Shown here in pieces: positions 23,354 through 32,185 of a stretch of 64,000 bases of DNA. The stretch's first letter is position 1. The number at the start of each line of letters is the position of its first letter. The notes under the pieces were generated by a model. The model saw nothing but the letters and a program-made list of their open reading frames with translations, was not told the origin of the DNA and ran no database searches. The position numbers were made by a program, and so were the translations under genes. Origin of the DNA: Mytilus trossulus (lineage: Eukaryota; Mollusca; Bivalvia; Mytilida; Mytilidae); contig NC_086374.1 of assembly GCF_036588685.1 (NCBI RefSeq), positions 31,116,886-31,180,885 on the forward strand. The letters are read 5' to 3'.

Positions 23354-23650
23354 ATAAAGGCAACAGTAGTATACCGCTGTTCGAAATTCATAAATCGATT
23401 GAGAAAAAAACAAATCCGGGTAAGAAACAAACAAAAACTGGGGAAATCATATCAAATAATATAAGACGAGAACTACGATACATCAGAACACAACATTAAA
23501 ATGTAACACACGCAGAAACGAACTAATATATAACAATGGCCATTTTCCTGACTTGGTACTGGACATTTTAAGGGGGAAAAAAAGCGGGGTTAACCTGGTT
23601 TTGTGGTATGCCAAACCTCCCACTTGTATGGCAATGTTAAATATAACATT
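23354..23650 (-). mobile_element. Family C tail
   Basis: GGCAACAGTAGTATACCGCT, CATAAATCGATTGAG, ACAAATCCGGGTAAG, CAGAACACAACATTAAAATG, TTTTCCTGACTTGGTACTGG and CCTCCCACTTGTATGGCA are in the order of the minus orientation. It is one of the longest copies in the window. Confidence 0.7.
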
Positions 23651-23741
23651 GCAATGGCAACATTTTATGACAGGACTACAATACAAATAAATGGGAGCAC
23701 ATATATGACGGACAAACACACGAATAATAGCTAACAAAAGG

Positions 23742-23925
23742 TACCAGGTTTAAAATGTAAACACCAGACGCGCGTTTCGTTCACATAAGACTAACCAACG
23801 CTCAGATGAAAAAAAAAATTGAAAACCAAAACAAGTACAAAGTTGAAGAGCATTGAGGAACAAAAGTTCCAAAAAGTTTTGACTAATACGGGTAAGTTTT
23901 TCTACCTGGGATAAGAGCATCCTTA
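23742..23925 (+). repeat. Family A dispersed repeat
   Basis: CACCAGACGCGCGTTTCGTT, then AAGACTAACCAACGCTCAGA, AAGTTGAAGAGCATTGAGGA and TTCTACCTGGGATAAG. Confidence 0.7.
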
Positions 23926-23999
23926 TTATTAAGAATAATTCATACCTTTGCAAACAGTATCTTTTTTATAAATTGACTATATAATAGATAAACATGATA

Positions 24000-24280
24000 T
24001 CTGTCCCAAGTCAGGAGCCTGTGATTCAGTGGTTGTCGTTTGTTTATGTGTTACAGATTCGTTTTTCGTTCATTTTTTTAACTAAATAAGGCCGTTAGTT
24101 TTCTCGTTTAAATTGTTTTACATTGTCTTATCGGGGCCTTTTGTGGCTGACTATATGCAGTATGGGCTTTGCTCATTGTTGAAGGCCGTACGGTGACCTA
24201 TAATTGTTTATGCTTGTGTCATTTTGGTCTTTTGTGGATAGTTGTCTCATTGGCAATCATACCACATCTTCTTTTTTATA
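24000..24280 (+). mobile_element. Family B-type retroelement tail
   Basis: CTGTCCCAAGTCAGGAGCCT opens it and GTTGAAGGCCGTACGGTGAC and GTTGTCTCATTGGCAATCAT follow, ending CCACATCTTCTTTTTTA. No RT is attached, so it is 5'-truncated. Confidence 0.7.
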
Positions 24281-24489
24281 TGATAAAACCGAAATGGTGA
24301 CTAACTACAGAATAAAAACGAATACATAAACTATCCTTCCAAATTCAATATTAGTATTTGCCTTTGATTTGAAAGTCTTAAAATTTCAAGTTGTAGATGT
24401 TTCTGTTGTATATGGATTGATTCTTGGTAAAATAATTTAAGCCTAACCGAAAAAAAACCCGCTTCTTACCCCCAAGTAAATAGTAATCA

Positions 24490-24655
24490 AAGGTACCAGG
24501 ACTATAATTTCATACGCCAGGCGCGCGTTTCGTCTACATAAGACTCATCAGTGACGCTCAGGTCAAAATTGTTATAAAGCCAAACAAATACAAGTTTAAG
24601 AGCATTGATGACCCAAAATTCCAAAAAGTTATTCCAAATACGGCTTAGGTAAAAA
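24490..24655 (+). repeat. Family A dispersed repeat
   Basis: GGTACCAGGACTATAATTTC, CGCCAGGCGCGCGTTTCGTC and AAGACTCATCAGTGACGCTC, then AAGCCAAACAAATACAAG. Confidence 0.75.
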
Positions 24656-25007
24656 AAAACACAAAAAAACATGTAAAATTTATCATTAATTCTATTTGCA
24701 TAATTTTCAATTTGAATGTTCTTAGTTTCAAATACCATTTTTTTCTTTCCGATCTTGAATACAGTTCATCATGTTAATAACACAGATGAATATTTATGCC
24801 ATAAACAGTTATTTAACATCTTCTTACTTTTATTATTAAGGTCATGACTGTATATAACAGTAGCCTTTCTGTCTTTTATCTGAAAATGCATTTAAAAAGG
24901 TACCAAGGCACAAGCATACCTCAGGTATTTGTTAGGCAAGACATTCATGTTTACCAACTCAGAGTCACTTATATGCAACAACTTGAACAAGAACAAAAAA
25001 GTACACA

Positions 25008-25160
25008 ATGCATAACTCATATTAGGCAGCTCTGGGCAAACCCAATGCATAACTCATATTAGGCAGCTCTGGGCAAACACTATATGCATAACTCATATTA
25101 AGCAGCAACTCTGGGCAAACACAATGCATAACTCATATTAGGACGCTCTGGGCAAACACA
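25008..25160 (+). repeat. Tandem repeat, four units of about 40 bp
   Basis: Each unit reads ATGCATAACTCATATTAGGC followed by AGCTCTGGGCAAACACA with small changes. The third unit has an extra AAC in AGCAGCAACTCTGGGC, and the fourth reads AGGACGCTCTGGGC. The homologous place upstream of the second 0.6 kb duplicate (about 27620-27660) has only one diverged unit, TTTTAGGCAACTCATGGCAA. Confidence 0.8.
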
Positions 25161-25164
25161 AAAT

Positions 25165-25770
25165 ATAATTACATTATAAAGTCGTGTTTGATAGCAAAAG
25201 AATTCCAAATACTAAATACTTTAACGTTTAAAACCACCTTCTTCCGTTTGACCATCTTGTCATGTGTTGCCAGTTTGAACCAAAAATATAATTTATTTAC
25301 ATTTACTGCGTATCCTTTAGCAGCAATGTGGCATTTCAGGTTTAAATATTTCAATTGCCAAGTTTAAAGCTCGTCTCAGTATATTTTGGTTTATGTTTAT
25401 AAAAAAAAATATTCCGACTTTGATTTCCCGTCATATGTTTACTCTACACTCGCCTTATATAATTAAAATACATTTGTAGTTAAAGTATACATGTAATTCA
25501 TATGTCGAACCGTAGATGATCAGTTCGGAAACCACTTTATCATTGAATCAACAAAATACCATCGTATAAAATTGGTGGAATATTGACTAGAAACATATTA
25601 TATAATACGTTATCGTGTATATTACTTTTGACCGATCATGTTGGGAAGGCATTTTTTATGAAAAGGGAAACCAGTGATGGTTTAAGAATATGATGCTTCG
25701 TTATGACATCACGTTATATTTCAGCATGGCTCTATATCTCATTACAGGTACGAATAATATTTACTATTCT
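25165..25770 (+). repeat. Upstream member of a ~0.6 kb duplication
   Basis: It aligns over its whole length with 27665-28310. Shared landmarks are TTTGATAGCAAAAGAATT, CATTTCAGGTTTAAATATTT, AAAGCTCGTCTCAGTATATT, ATATGTTTACTCTACACTCG, TCATTGAATCAACAAAATAC, GAAACCAGTGAT and TTCAGCATGGCTCTA. The duplication spans what looks like a 5' flank and a start codon, so it probably copied a gene's promoter and first exon. Confidence 0.8.
25726..25747 (+). CDS. Putative start micro-exon, upstream duplicate (MALYLIT + phase 1)
   Basis: ATG GCT CTA TAT CTC ATT ACA G, then GTACGA as donor. It ends in phase 1, the phase used by all ectodomain exons of genes 1 and 2. The ATG lies one base after a TATTTCAG that could itself be an acceptor, so a 5' UTR intron is possible. 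No downstream exon that could belong to it was found before 28.3 kb; it may be orphaned. Confidence 0.4.
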
Positions 25771-25774
25771 CACT

Positions 25775-26190
25775 ATATTACTAAAAATATGATTATACTG
25801 AGTGTCAGTATTAACTCAAAATAATGAAAGAAAGAAAAAGGCGTGCTTGGTTTTATATATATATATATATATATATAAACGAGTCTAAATTGAAAACTAC
25901 GTTCAAACCTATGATTGCGTTGGATAAAAACCGCAATTTTTATACGTGTGCATGTCAAACAAATTTCGTTGTAGAAGGGTCTAAAAACAGCACAAACAAC
26001 ATTTTCCAAAAGACCAAAAAAGTGAAAAAGTATATTTAAACAAAACGCATTTGACTAACAGGTCGAACAACTGATGTTCTTTAACCCTGCTGACTGCCAT
26101 TGACGATTGCCAAATAAAATTGATCACAAGATGTAACAAACTGGATCTGAATATAAATTTAATACGTCACAGAAAGAAAAAAAAATTGTT
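25775..26190. other. No gene seen; (TA)n at 25855-25877
   Basis: The open frames on both strands across the TA tract are artefacts of the microsatellite and AT-rich flanks. Confidence 0.5.
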
Positions 26191-26194
26191 AACT

Positions 26195-26335
26195 TGTGGC
26201 TACGATGTATTGCCACAAACATTCGGTGTCAATATTCCTTTAGTACACCAGATCTAGATTTCGACAGTATATGTCTCTTCAGCGATGTTAGGGATCGAAA
26301 CGGTATTTGGAAGGCCATATAATTTACTCTCAATA
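26195..26335 (+). repeat. Variant A2 repeat
   Basis: GTATTGCCACAAACATTCGG, CACCAGATCTAGATTTCGAC, ATATGTCTCTTCAGCGATGT and GGATCGAAACGGTATTTGGA match 49345-49470 nearly base for base. The layout resembles family A (GTTTCGTC...AAGACTCATCAGTGACG), so A2 is probably a related subfamily. Confidence 0.65.
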
Positions 26336-26339
26336 TATA

Positions 26340-26515
26340 TATATATACAACTCGTTTAAACATCAACCCAACAATGTTAGATCTGTAAATTTGCTTTAGC
26401 AAATTTTTGGTTCTTCCCTCGCCGGGATTCGAACCCATGCTACTGTGATATAGTGACACCAAATCGCCTGCACTGCAGCCGTCCCGCTAGACCACACGAC
26501 CACCTGGGCTCTCAA
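26340..26515 (-). mobile_element. tRNA-derived SINE, copy 1
   Basis: On the minus strand, an A box TGGTCTAGCGG (26484-26494) and a B box GGTTCGAATCC (26425-26435) are about 50 bp apart, as in a tRNA-type pol III promoter. The head begins at GAGAGCCCAGGTGGTCGTG, and the body continues to GGTTGATGTTTAAACGAG before a (TA)n tail. The tRNA-like part does not look like a functional tRNA gene because it runs straight into the SINE body. Confidence 0.8.
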
Positions 26516-26519
26516 AAAA

Positions 26520-26700
26520 AGAGCTTTTGGTGGCCATATGATACCTTTCCACGTCAGTTTTAATCTAGCGGCGTACTACAGTACATGATATATAAGGCAT
26601 GAAGATGTTATTGTTACAGATCAGCTAAATTATCTATAGTAAAGGATCCTACAAATTAATGTAAGATACAGTCACAGAAAATAATTATATTCATAAGTAC
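26520..26700. repeat. Spacer of the SINE cluster, repeated after copy 2
   Basis: ACCTTTCCACGTCAGTTTTA, ATCTAGCGGCGTACTACAGT and GATATATAAGGCATGAAGAT recur at 26910-26980 after the second SINE. A unit larger than the SINE was therefore duplicated. Confidence 0.7.
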
Positions 26701-26707
26701 GTCTATA

Positions 26708-26880
26708 TATATACAACTCGTCTAAACATCAACCCAACAATGTTAGATCTGTAAATTTGCTTTCGCAAATTTTTGGTTCTTCCCTCGCCAGGATTCGAAC
26801 CCATGCTACTGTGATATCGTGACACCAAATCGCCTGCACTGCAGCCGTCCCGCTAGACCACACGACCACCTGGGCTCTCA
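26708..26880 (-). mobile_element. tRNA-derived SINE, copy 2
   Basis: B box complement at 26791-26801 and A box complement at 26850-26860. It is nearly identical to copy 1, including GACACCAAATCGCCTGCACT. Confidence 0.8.
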
Positions 26881-26984
26881 TAAAAAGAGCTTACGGTGGG
26901 CATGTGTTACCTTTCCACGTCAGTTTTAATCTAGCGGCGTACTGCAGTACATGATATATAAGGCATGAAGATGTTATTGTATAT

Positions 26985-27273
26985 ATATATATATACAACT
27001 CGTCTAAACATCAACCCAACAAAGTTAGATCTGTAAATTACACAGCCATGTATCACCATCATTGATGGCGATCCGATGGATACATCTGTTGTAGGGTTGT
27101 CACTGACTCAGACGTATATATATATATATATATATATATTCAACTCGTCTAAACATCAACCCAACAATGTTAGATCTATATAATTTTGGTTCTTCCCTCG
27201 CCGGGATTCGAACCCATGCTACTGTCCCGCTAGACCACACGATATATATATATATATTATATATATATATTAT
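26985..27273 (-). mobile_element. Two truncated SINE ends with (TA)n junctions
   Basis: AACTCGTCTAAACATCAACC follows (TA)n at 26998 and again at 27142. The second is joined to a short head fragment (GGGATTCGAACCCATGC, then CCGCTAGACCACACGA). (TA)n tracts lie at 26981-26995, 27116-27140 and 27242-27273. Confidence 0.7.
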
Positions 27274-27294
27274 CATTCACTGATCTTTTGCTTA

Positions 27295-27600
27295 AAAAAA
27301 ATGAAGACAGAAGACACAAAGTTGGCATTGAAAGCACTTATGTCAAAGACAGAGAATCAGGCAAAGCTATTACAAAAAATGAAAGACGAAGAAAATACAA
27401 ACATCTATCCGGAGCACCTGAGATCACTCCTAGTTTTTGTTGGGGTTCGTGTTGTTTATTCTTTAGTTTTCTAAGTTGTGTCATGTGTGCTATTGTTTGT
27501 CTGTTTGTCTTTTTCACTTTTAGCCATGGCGTTGTCTTTTTATTTTAGATTTATGAGTTTGACTGTCCCTTTTGTATCTTTCGTCCCTCTTTTATATGCA
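27295..27600 (-). repeat. Family D dispersed repeat
   Basis: TTGGGGTTCGTGTTGTTTAT, TTGTGTCATGTGTGCTATTG, TTTTAGCCATGGCGTTGTCT and CCTTTTGTATCTTTCGTCCC are the complement of the + copies. The open frames here are repeat-derived. Confidence 0.7.
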
Positions 27601-27664
27601 ACAAGAACAATAAATTACACAATGTATATATACATCATTTTAGGCAACTCATGGCAAACAAAAT

Positions 27665-28310
27665 AAGAATGTCATGATAAAGTTATGTTTGATAGCAAAA
27701 GAATTTCAGATACTAAATACTTGAACCTTTCATCATCTTAAAAGACGTTTACATCGTTTAACATCCCCTTCTTCAGTTAGTCCTTTTAAGTATAACTATG
27801 CATTTTTAACCAGTTTTTAACCAAAAAAATAACTGAATTGTATACATTGAGTATCCTGGAGCAGCATTACGTCATTTCAGGTTTAAATATTTCAATAACC
27901 AAGTGTAAAGCTCGTCTCAGTATATTCTGCTTTATGTTCATAAAAAAAAATACCCCAACTTTGATTTCCGTTCATATGTTTACTCTACACTCGCCTTCTA
28001 TAATTAAAATACAGTTGGAGTTAAAGAATACATGTTAGACATAGGTCGTGCCTTAGATGATCAGCTTAAAATCGGAAATAGTTTTATCATTGAATCAACA
28101 AAATACCATCGTTTAAAATTGGTCGAATATTAACTAGAAACATATTATATAACAAGTCATTGTGTTACAAGTTTTGACCGACCATGGGGTAAAAACACTT
28201 TTTTTCTTTGCAAAGTGAAACCAGTGATTTAAGAATATGGTGCTTTGTTATGACACCGCAGTTTACTTCAGCATGGCTCTAATTCTCATAACGGGTACGA
28301 ATATTATTAG
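27665..28310 (+). repeat. Downstream member of the ~0.6 kb duplication
   Basis: It aligns with 25165-25770 with scattered substitutions and small indels. It lies directly upstream of gene 2 and is the better candidate for that gene's 5' region. Confidence 0.8.
28273..28294 (+). CDS. Putative start micro-exon, gene 2 side (MALILIT + phase 1)
   Basis: ATG GCT CTA ATT CTC ATA ACG G, then GTACGA as donor, in phase 1. Start codon, length and phase are conserved with 25726-25747 although bases have changed. It is phase-compatible with the ShKT exon at 29971. On its own it is too short for a signal peptide, so another exon or a longer hydrophobic stretch would be needed. Confidence 0.45.
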
Positions 28311-28352
28311 TAGATGTTCTCACACAATAATACTTTAATCTATATATTGTAA

Positions 28353-29065
28353 AAAAAAAAAGGGACGAAAGATACCAAAGGGCCAGTCAAACTCATAAAT
28401 CTAAAGGTGTAATACCACCAAATCATGGTACGTCACATCCGGTTGCATACGAAAGTAGGTCTAAAAAAATATTCCCTTGAATTTGACCGTTGTAGGTTAT
28501 TAATCCTACATTTTATTGCAGTAAAACTATATCTGTGTCATAAACATATGTCTTGGGTATTTCAAAACACCATTATTTTTTATTTGTGAATTCTATAGAA
28601 AATTTTGTAATCTTGAGGTTACATGGTGACCAAACCTTGTACACAGATAGAATAAGGGAAGAAATTTGATTGGTTAACTTCCAATGATGGTTATTTTCTT
28701 ATATGCAATGAAATGTTATGTGAAACTTTTTCTATAGAACTGGACAGGATAAAACTTTACTCATGCCAAGTATTTCTTTATTTGTAACAAAGATAAATTC
28801 AGCACAATTTTTTGAAAAGTGCAAATTTAACAAAGACAAATAGGGGAAAATCAATGGTGGTATTACACCTAAAATAAACCGACAACGCGATGGCTAAAAA
28901 TGAAAAAGGCAAACAGACAAACAATAGTACACATGACACAACATAGAAAACCAAAGAATAAACAACACGAACCCCACCAAAAACTAGGATGATCTCAGGT
29001 GTACCGAAATGGTAAGCAGATCCTGTTCAACATGTGGCACCCATCGTGTTGCTTATGTTATATTA
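28353..29065 (+). repeat. Family D repeat interrupted by a TIR element
   Basis: The left part, GGGACGAAAGATACCAAAGG to ACTCATAAATCT, and the right part, AAAATAAACCGACAACGCGA to CATCGTGTTGCTTATGTTA, join perfectly in the family D consensus once 28405-28870 is removed. Confidence 0.75.
28405..28870. mobile_element. 466-bp TIR element inserted in a family D repeat
   Basis: The ends are AGGTGTAATACCACC at left and GGTGGTATTACACCT at right, exact complements. The flanks are A-rich, so the target duplication (TA or AA) is ambiguous. There is no ORF inside; it is a non-autonomous DNA transposon. Confidence 0.8.
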
Positions 29066-29480
29066 AATCCGGTAAATAGTCTAATTCGGTAGGTCACATT
29101 TATGGAAGGGAAAGAATAGTAGTTACGAAATAAATGTTACCTTAAATTCAAAATATAAGTGGAAAAAAATGCTTGCTTGGTTTTTGTATATGTTGCCTTG
29201 TTTCTTTTTTATAATTGAAATTATCATTTGCCAATCTTTTGTATACAAAAAGAAGACATGAGATAAAAGGCAGGCATACAAAACTCTTTTCAAGTCGAAG
29301 AAAATCTGTCATTGCTATTGCAAAACATGAAAGACTACGAAAAAACAAACAAACCATCAAAACTGAAGTTTGACTGAGCAACACATTATCATTGCATATT
29401 AAATTTCGTTCACGATTCGTTAAGAAAACCTGATTGTATATCAGTAATATTCTATTTACAATCATTTTGATGAAGGATAT
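29066..29480. other. No gene seen; minus open frame judged non-coding
   Basis: A 128-codon minus frame covers 29148-29534, but it includes half of the 29.49 kb hairpin and has no recognisable domain. Confidence 0.4.
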
Positions 29481-29490
29481 GTGATATCCA

Positions 29491-29553
29491 AAATTTTTAA
29501 TGTGGATGTGTGCTAAGTGCCACCCACTAAGCACACACCCACATTAAAAATTG
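29491..29553. repeat. Hairpin of about 63 bp
   Basis: The left arm AAAATTTTTAATGTGGATGT plus GTGCTAAGTG pairs with the right arm CACTAAGCACACACCCACAT plus TAAAAATTGTT, with a mismatch and a very short loop. It may be a small foldback element. Confidence 0.65.
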
Positions 29554-29585
29554 TTATCCAATTAGTTTTCAACATTTTAAATTTG

Positions 29586-29960
29586 TTTATTACGTTGGTT
29601 GCAATAAATTACATTGATTCCCCAGTTGAATAAAAACCGATAATTTCACATGTGAAATAAACGTGGTTATTTCACTCTCTGACGTCATCCAACAATAGGC
29701 GTTGTCAAAACGTCGATAACGTCGGATCAAAACAAATTGTTGAATGCGTAGTTCCTTACGTTTTCTACATTAATTTCTTTTAAAAAAAAGCCATTAGCCA
29801 ATGTAATAAAAAGTATAACTTATCGCCGTATTTGAATATCAAAAATAAGACAACGCGTGACCGAACGACGCATGGATTAAACGAGTGCGCAGCACGAGTT
29901 TAATCCATAGCGTCGTTCGGTCACAAGTTATATAATAGCGTTTCATTATAACGACAACAA
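29586..29960 (+). mobile_element. MITE with a 68-bp internal palindrome, abutting the ShKT exon
   Basis: It aligns with 57385-57770: TTACATTGATT, AAAAACCGATAATTTCACAT, TTATTTCACTCTCTGACGTC, AATAGGCGTTGTCAA, and AAAAAGTATAACTTATCGCC. The palindrome at 29857-29924 begins GTGACCGAACGACGCATGGA and ends with its complement. It includes a TGACGTCA (CRE-like) octamer. It ends about 10 bp before the acceptor of the gene 2 ShKT exon. Confidence 0.75.
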
Positions 29961-29970
29961 TATATTTTAG

Positions 29971-30111
29971 AATATGTCACAGGCTCTTACACCAATGAGT
30001 TTTGCAAAGATACGTGGCCCAAGTGTCAAAAAACACTGTCACTCGATAGAACCATGTGTAATAGCACTGACTTTCGCCATAAATGCCAGAAATCTTGCGG
30101 TGTATGCAGTG
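29971..30111 (+). CDS. Gene 2 ShKT domain exon
   Basis: 141 nt, symmetric phase 1-1, acceptor TATATTTTAG and donor GTATGT. Residues NEFCKDTWPKCQKTLS and MCNSTDFRHKCQKSCGVCSG give the six-cysteine ShKT pattern with the typical DxWxKC start and CxKSCGxC end, plus an NST sequon. ShKT domains occur in ion channel-blocking toxins but also widely in ordinary secreted and membrane proteins. Fusion to a transmembrane exon here points to a receptor or adhesion role rather than a toxin. Confidence 0.85.
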
Positions 30112-31929
30112 GTATGTATAATTGACTAACTGCTAGTTCTTTTAAATAAACATATCAAAATCTTCACAAAATAAACTGAAACTGTGGTCATATCAGTAAA
30201 TGAAAATAGAAAAATACCAAAGTTTTCCGGTTTTTTCCCTCCCGAAAAAGAGTTTCTTGCATCTTTTCTTATGTTACACTGGTTAAGCCTGGAGATCGAC
30301 AATAAATAGTTTTTCAGTTTGATTTGTGATTGCTGTATAAGTGTATTGTTTGCAGCGAAAACGATTTATCTACGTCTGATGCAAAGATTTTGGCTTGAAT
30401 TTGTAAAAAAAAATATGGAAACAACCCTTGAAATATTGTATCCGTCCGAACCGCTTCCTGGATTTACCTTAATTATAAATGCTCAAAACCAATTATTTGA
30501 AAGCCAAGGATTTTCAAGAACAGAAATATGGAGAGCGGCATGACTAAAAGGGACATACAGATAATAGTTTAATCCATATAAGATCAATTAAGGGATTTCA
30601 AAACGTTTAACAGTTTAAGCATTTAATTAGCTTTGTAGATGTATACTAAAACTTATGGTAAATATTCTGAAACATTTTCATTATGCTTCATTAGACGAAT
30701 AGACTGAACCCTACAAAGTAGAACTATTTGCTGTTCTTTATATTGGAGATGTAGTATGTTTTGCATCGCAATTAACGAAGTGGTTTTTTATTGTATTACA
30801 TTTAATGGGATTAAGACGGATTTTGGCTGACTTTGACAATAAAATTTTATTTTAAATATAAGATGTGTTATGATTCTTCATGAGACAAATCTCCACTTGA
30901 AATGACAAAACCAAATATGACATAGTAACAAACAACAACCATTGAACTATACAGGCTCCGTACATGGGGAAGACAACTACAGAATGCGACGGCGGTTTAA
31001 AACGTTTTGTCGGTGCTAAACCCTCCCTCTATAAACTAAGACAGATGTTTAACAGTATTAGCTGGCAAAAAACTATCAAAAGCAGTCAGATCGATAAAGC
31101 TTAAAAGTATAAAACATATGAAAATTGAAAATCCATCTCCAAAACCACGAGAGACTTTTATGCAGGATAAGACGTTCCTGTTAAACATGTAATTTCCGTC
31201 GAGATCAAATCTAATAACAAATAAAGCTACTATAGCAATAACTGTTGTATGCATGGATCGACTGCTGATCTCGTCGACGTTTGATAATTTGGATATATTG
31301 CTTAGCTATTATGTTTGATGTTTAAAGTTTCTTTCTTTTTTTAGAAGAGATGCAAAGTATACCAAAGAGATGGGGACATTCAAATTAATGAAAATAAACA
31401 ACTCCATGGCTGACAAAGAAAAAGACAAACAACAGTACACACAATACAACAGAAAAAAATAAAGACTAAAGCATCAACTAAAAATAATTCCGCTAAGCAT
31501 GAATCGCGGTTCAAATGTAGCAAATTTAAATTTGGATGATAACATAAAGTAGGCATTTAATGTAAACTCGACAAATGAAGACTTGTTTGGTCAAACTTCT
31601 ATATATACTTTATAATTTCAGATAAATGTTCGTGTCCATGTTCGGACAAAACCCGACAGTTACTCAACCTTACAAAAAGTATGATAATGGAAAACATTCA
31701 ACGTATGGAGCAAGTTATGACAGTCGACAAAACGAAACTATCTTCGTATCGAAGGACGAAAGTATCAACAGCAGACGACAGAAAATCTGCTAAATCAATA
31801 GGACAACTTGGAGCTGTTATACTGATTGTTATTGTTCTAGGAATCGTTGTGTTGGACCTTTGTCCAAGACATACCGAAAGTAATAAAGTCGACGTATTAA
31901 AACCAAAGAAAAAGGAACTGTGTGTCTAA
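29971..31929 (+). CDS. Gene 2: ShKT-domain single-pass membrane protein (two exons seen)
   Basis: The ShKT exon (29971-30111) and terminal exon (31622-31929) join in phase 1 to give an ectodomain with six ShKT cysteines followed by the CxCPC stalk, a membrane helix and a basic tail. The 5' end is not proven; the micro-exon at 28273 is a candidate. The intron holds family B and D fragments. The architecture matches gene 1 with the Ig domain replaced by ShKT, so the two look like shuffled paralogs. Confidence 0.7.
30112..31621 (+). other. Gene 2 intron; family B (30862-31030, -) and D (31355-31480, +) fragments
   Basis: The B fragment gives GAGACAAATCTCCACTTGAA, CAGGCTCCGTACATGGGG and GTCGGTGCTAAACCCTCCCT. 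The D fragment gives CCATGGCTGACAAAGAAAAA and ACAGTACACACAATACAACA. A 74-codon frame at 30319-30543 shows no domain. Confidence 0.55.
31622..31929 (+). CDS. Gene 2 terminal exon: CxCPC stalk, transmembrane anchor, stop
   Basis: Acceptor ATAATTTCAG, phase-1 start. The order is DKCSCPCSDKTRQ, an NLT sequon, the helical SMIMENIQRMEQVMTVDK, TKLSSYRRTKVSTADDRKSA, KSIGQLGAV, the hydrophobic segment ILIVIVLGIVVLDL, then a basic tail with KPKKKEL and TAA. It aligns with the gene 1 terminal exon at CxCPCS, VDKxxLSSY, SxxDDRxS, S(I/L)G and the membrane span. The other regions differ freely, as expected of old paralogs under constraint at the signature. Confidence 0.85.
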
Positions 31930-32185
31930 TTGTGTCTTTGTTGATATCGTTATTATTTTATACGAATAATCTTTTGGATGATAAAATAGTTATATTGCTC
32001 TTTGTAATTCGTCAAAAACACGGTACTTCCCATATCAATTAAGTTAAGATTTTTATAAGGTAGTATACTTGTGAATGAGACAGCTATCCACGTGACCAGA
32101 AACCAAAGGACGAAAATCACTACAACGATAGTGCACTGCCGTATAGTCTGTGTTTTGTACTTTTTTTTAATTAACATTTTTTTAG
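31930..32185. other. Short downstream region of gene 2; no canonical AATAAA found
   Basis: It contains GATAAAATAG but no AATAAA or ATTAAA placed convincingly before the retroelement begins near 32185. A fragment resembling a family B end (GTGAATGAGACAGCTATCCA) is at about 32070. Confidence 0.4.

Noticed and set aside
25008..25160. CRISPR-like array of ~40-bp units
   Set aside because: The units are contiguous without unique spacers, and the genome is eukaryotic; it is a tandem repeat.
26410..26505. tRNA gene on the minus strand
   Set aside because: A and B boxes are present, but the sequence is fused to a SINE body and is repeated next door with the same tail; no proper acceptor stem is evident.
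29148..29534. 128-codon minus-strand frame
   Set aside because: It begins inside a hairpin, has no domain or signal, and overlaps AT-rich non-coding sequence.
30319..30543. 74-codon frame in the gene 2 intron as an extra exon
   Set aside because: No acceptor/donor pair with phase-1 ends fits it, and the exons on both sides already join in phase.
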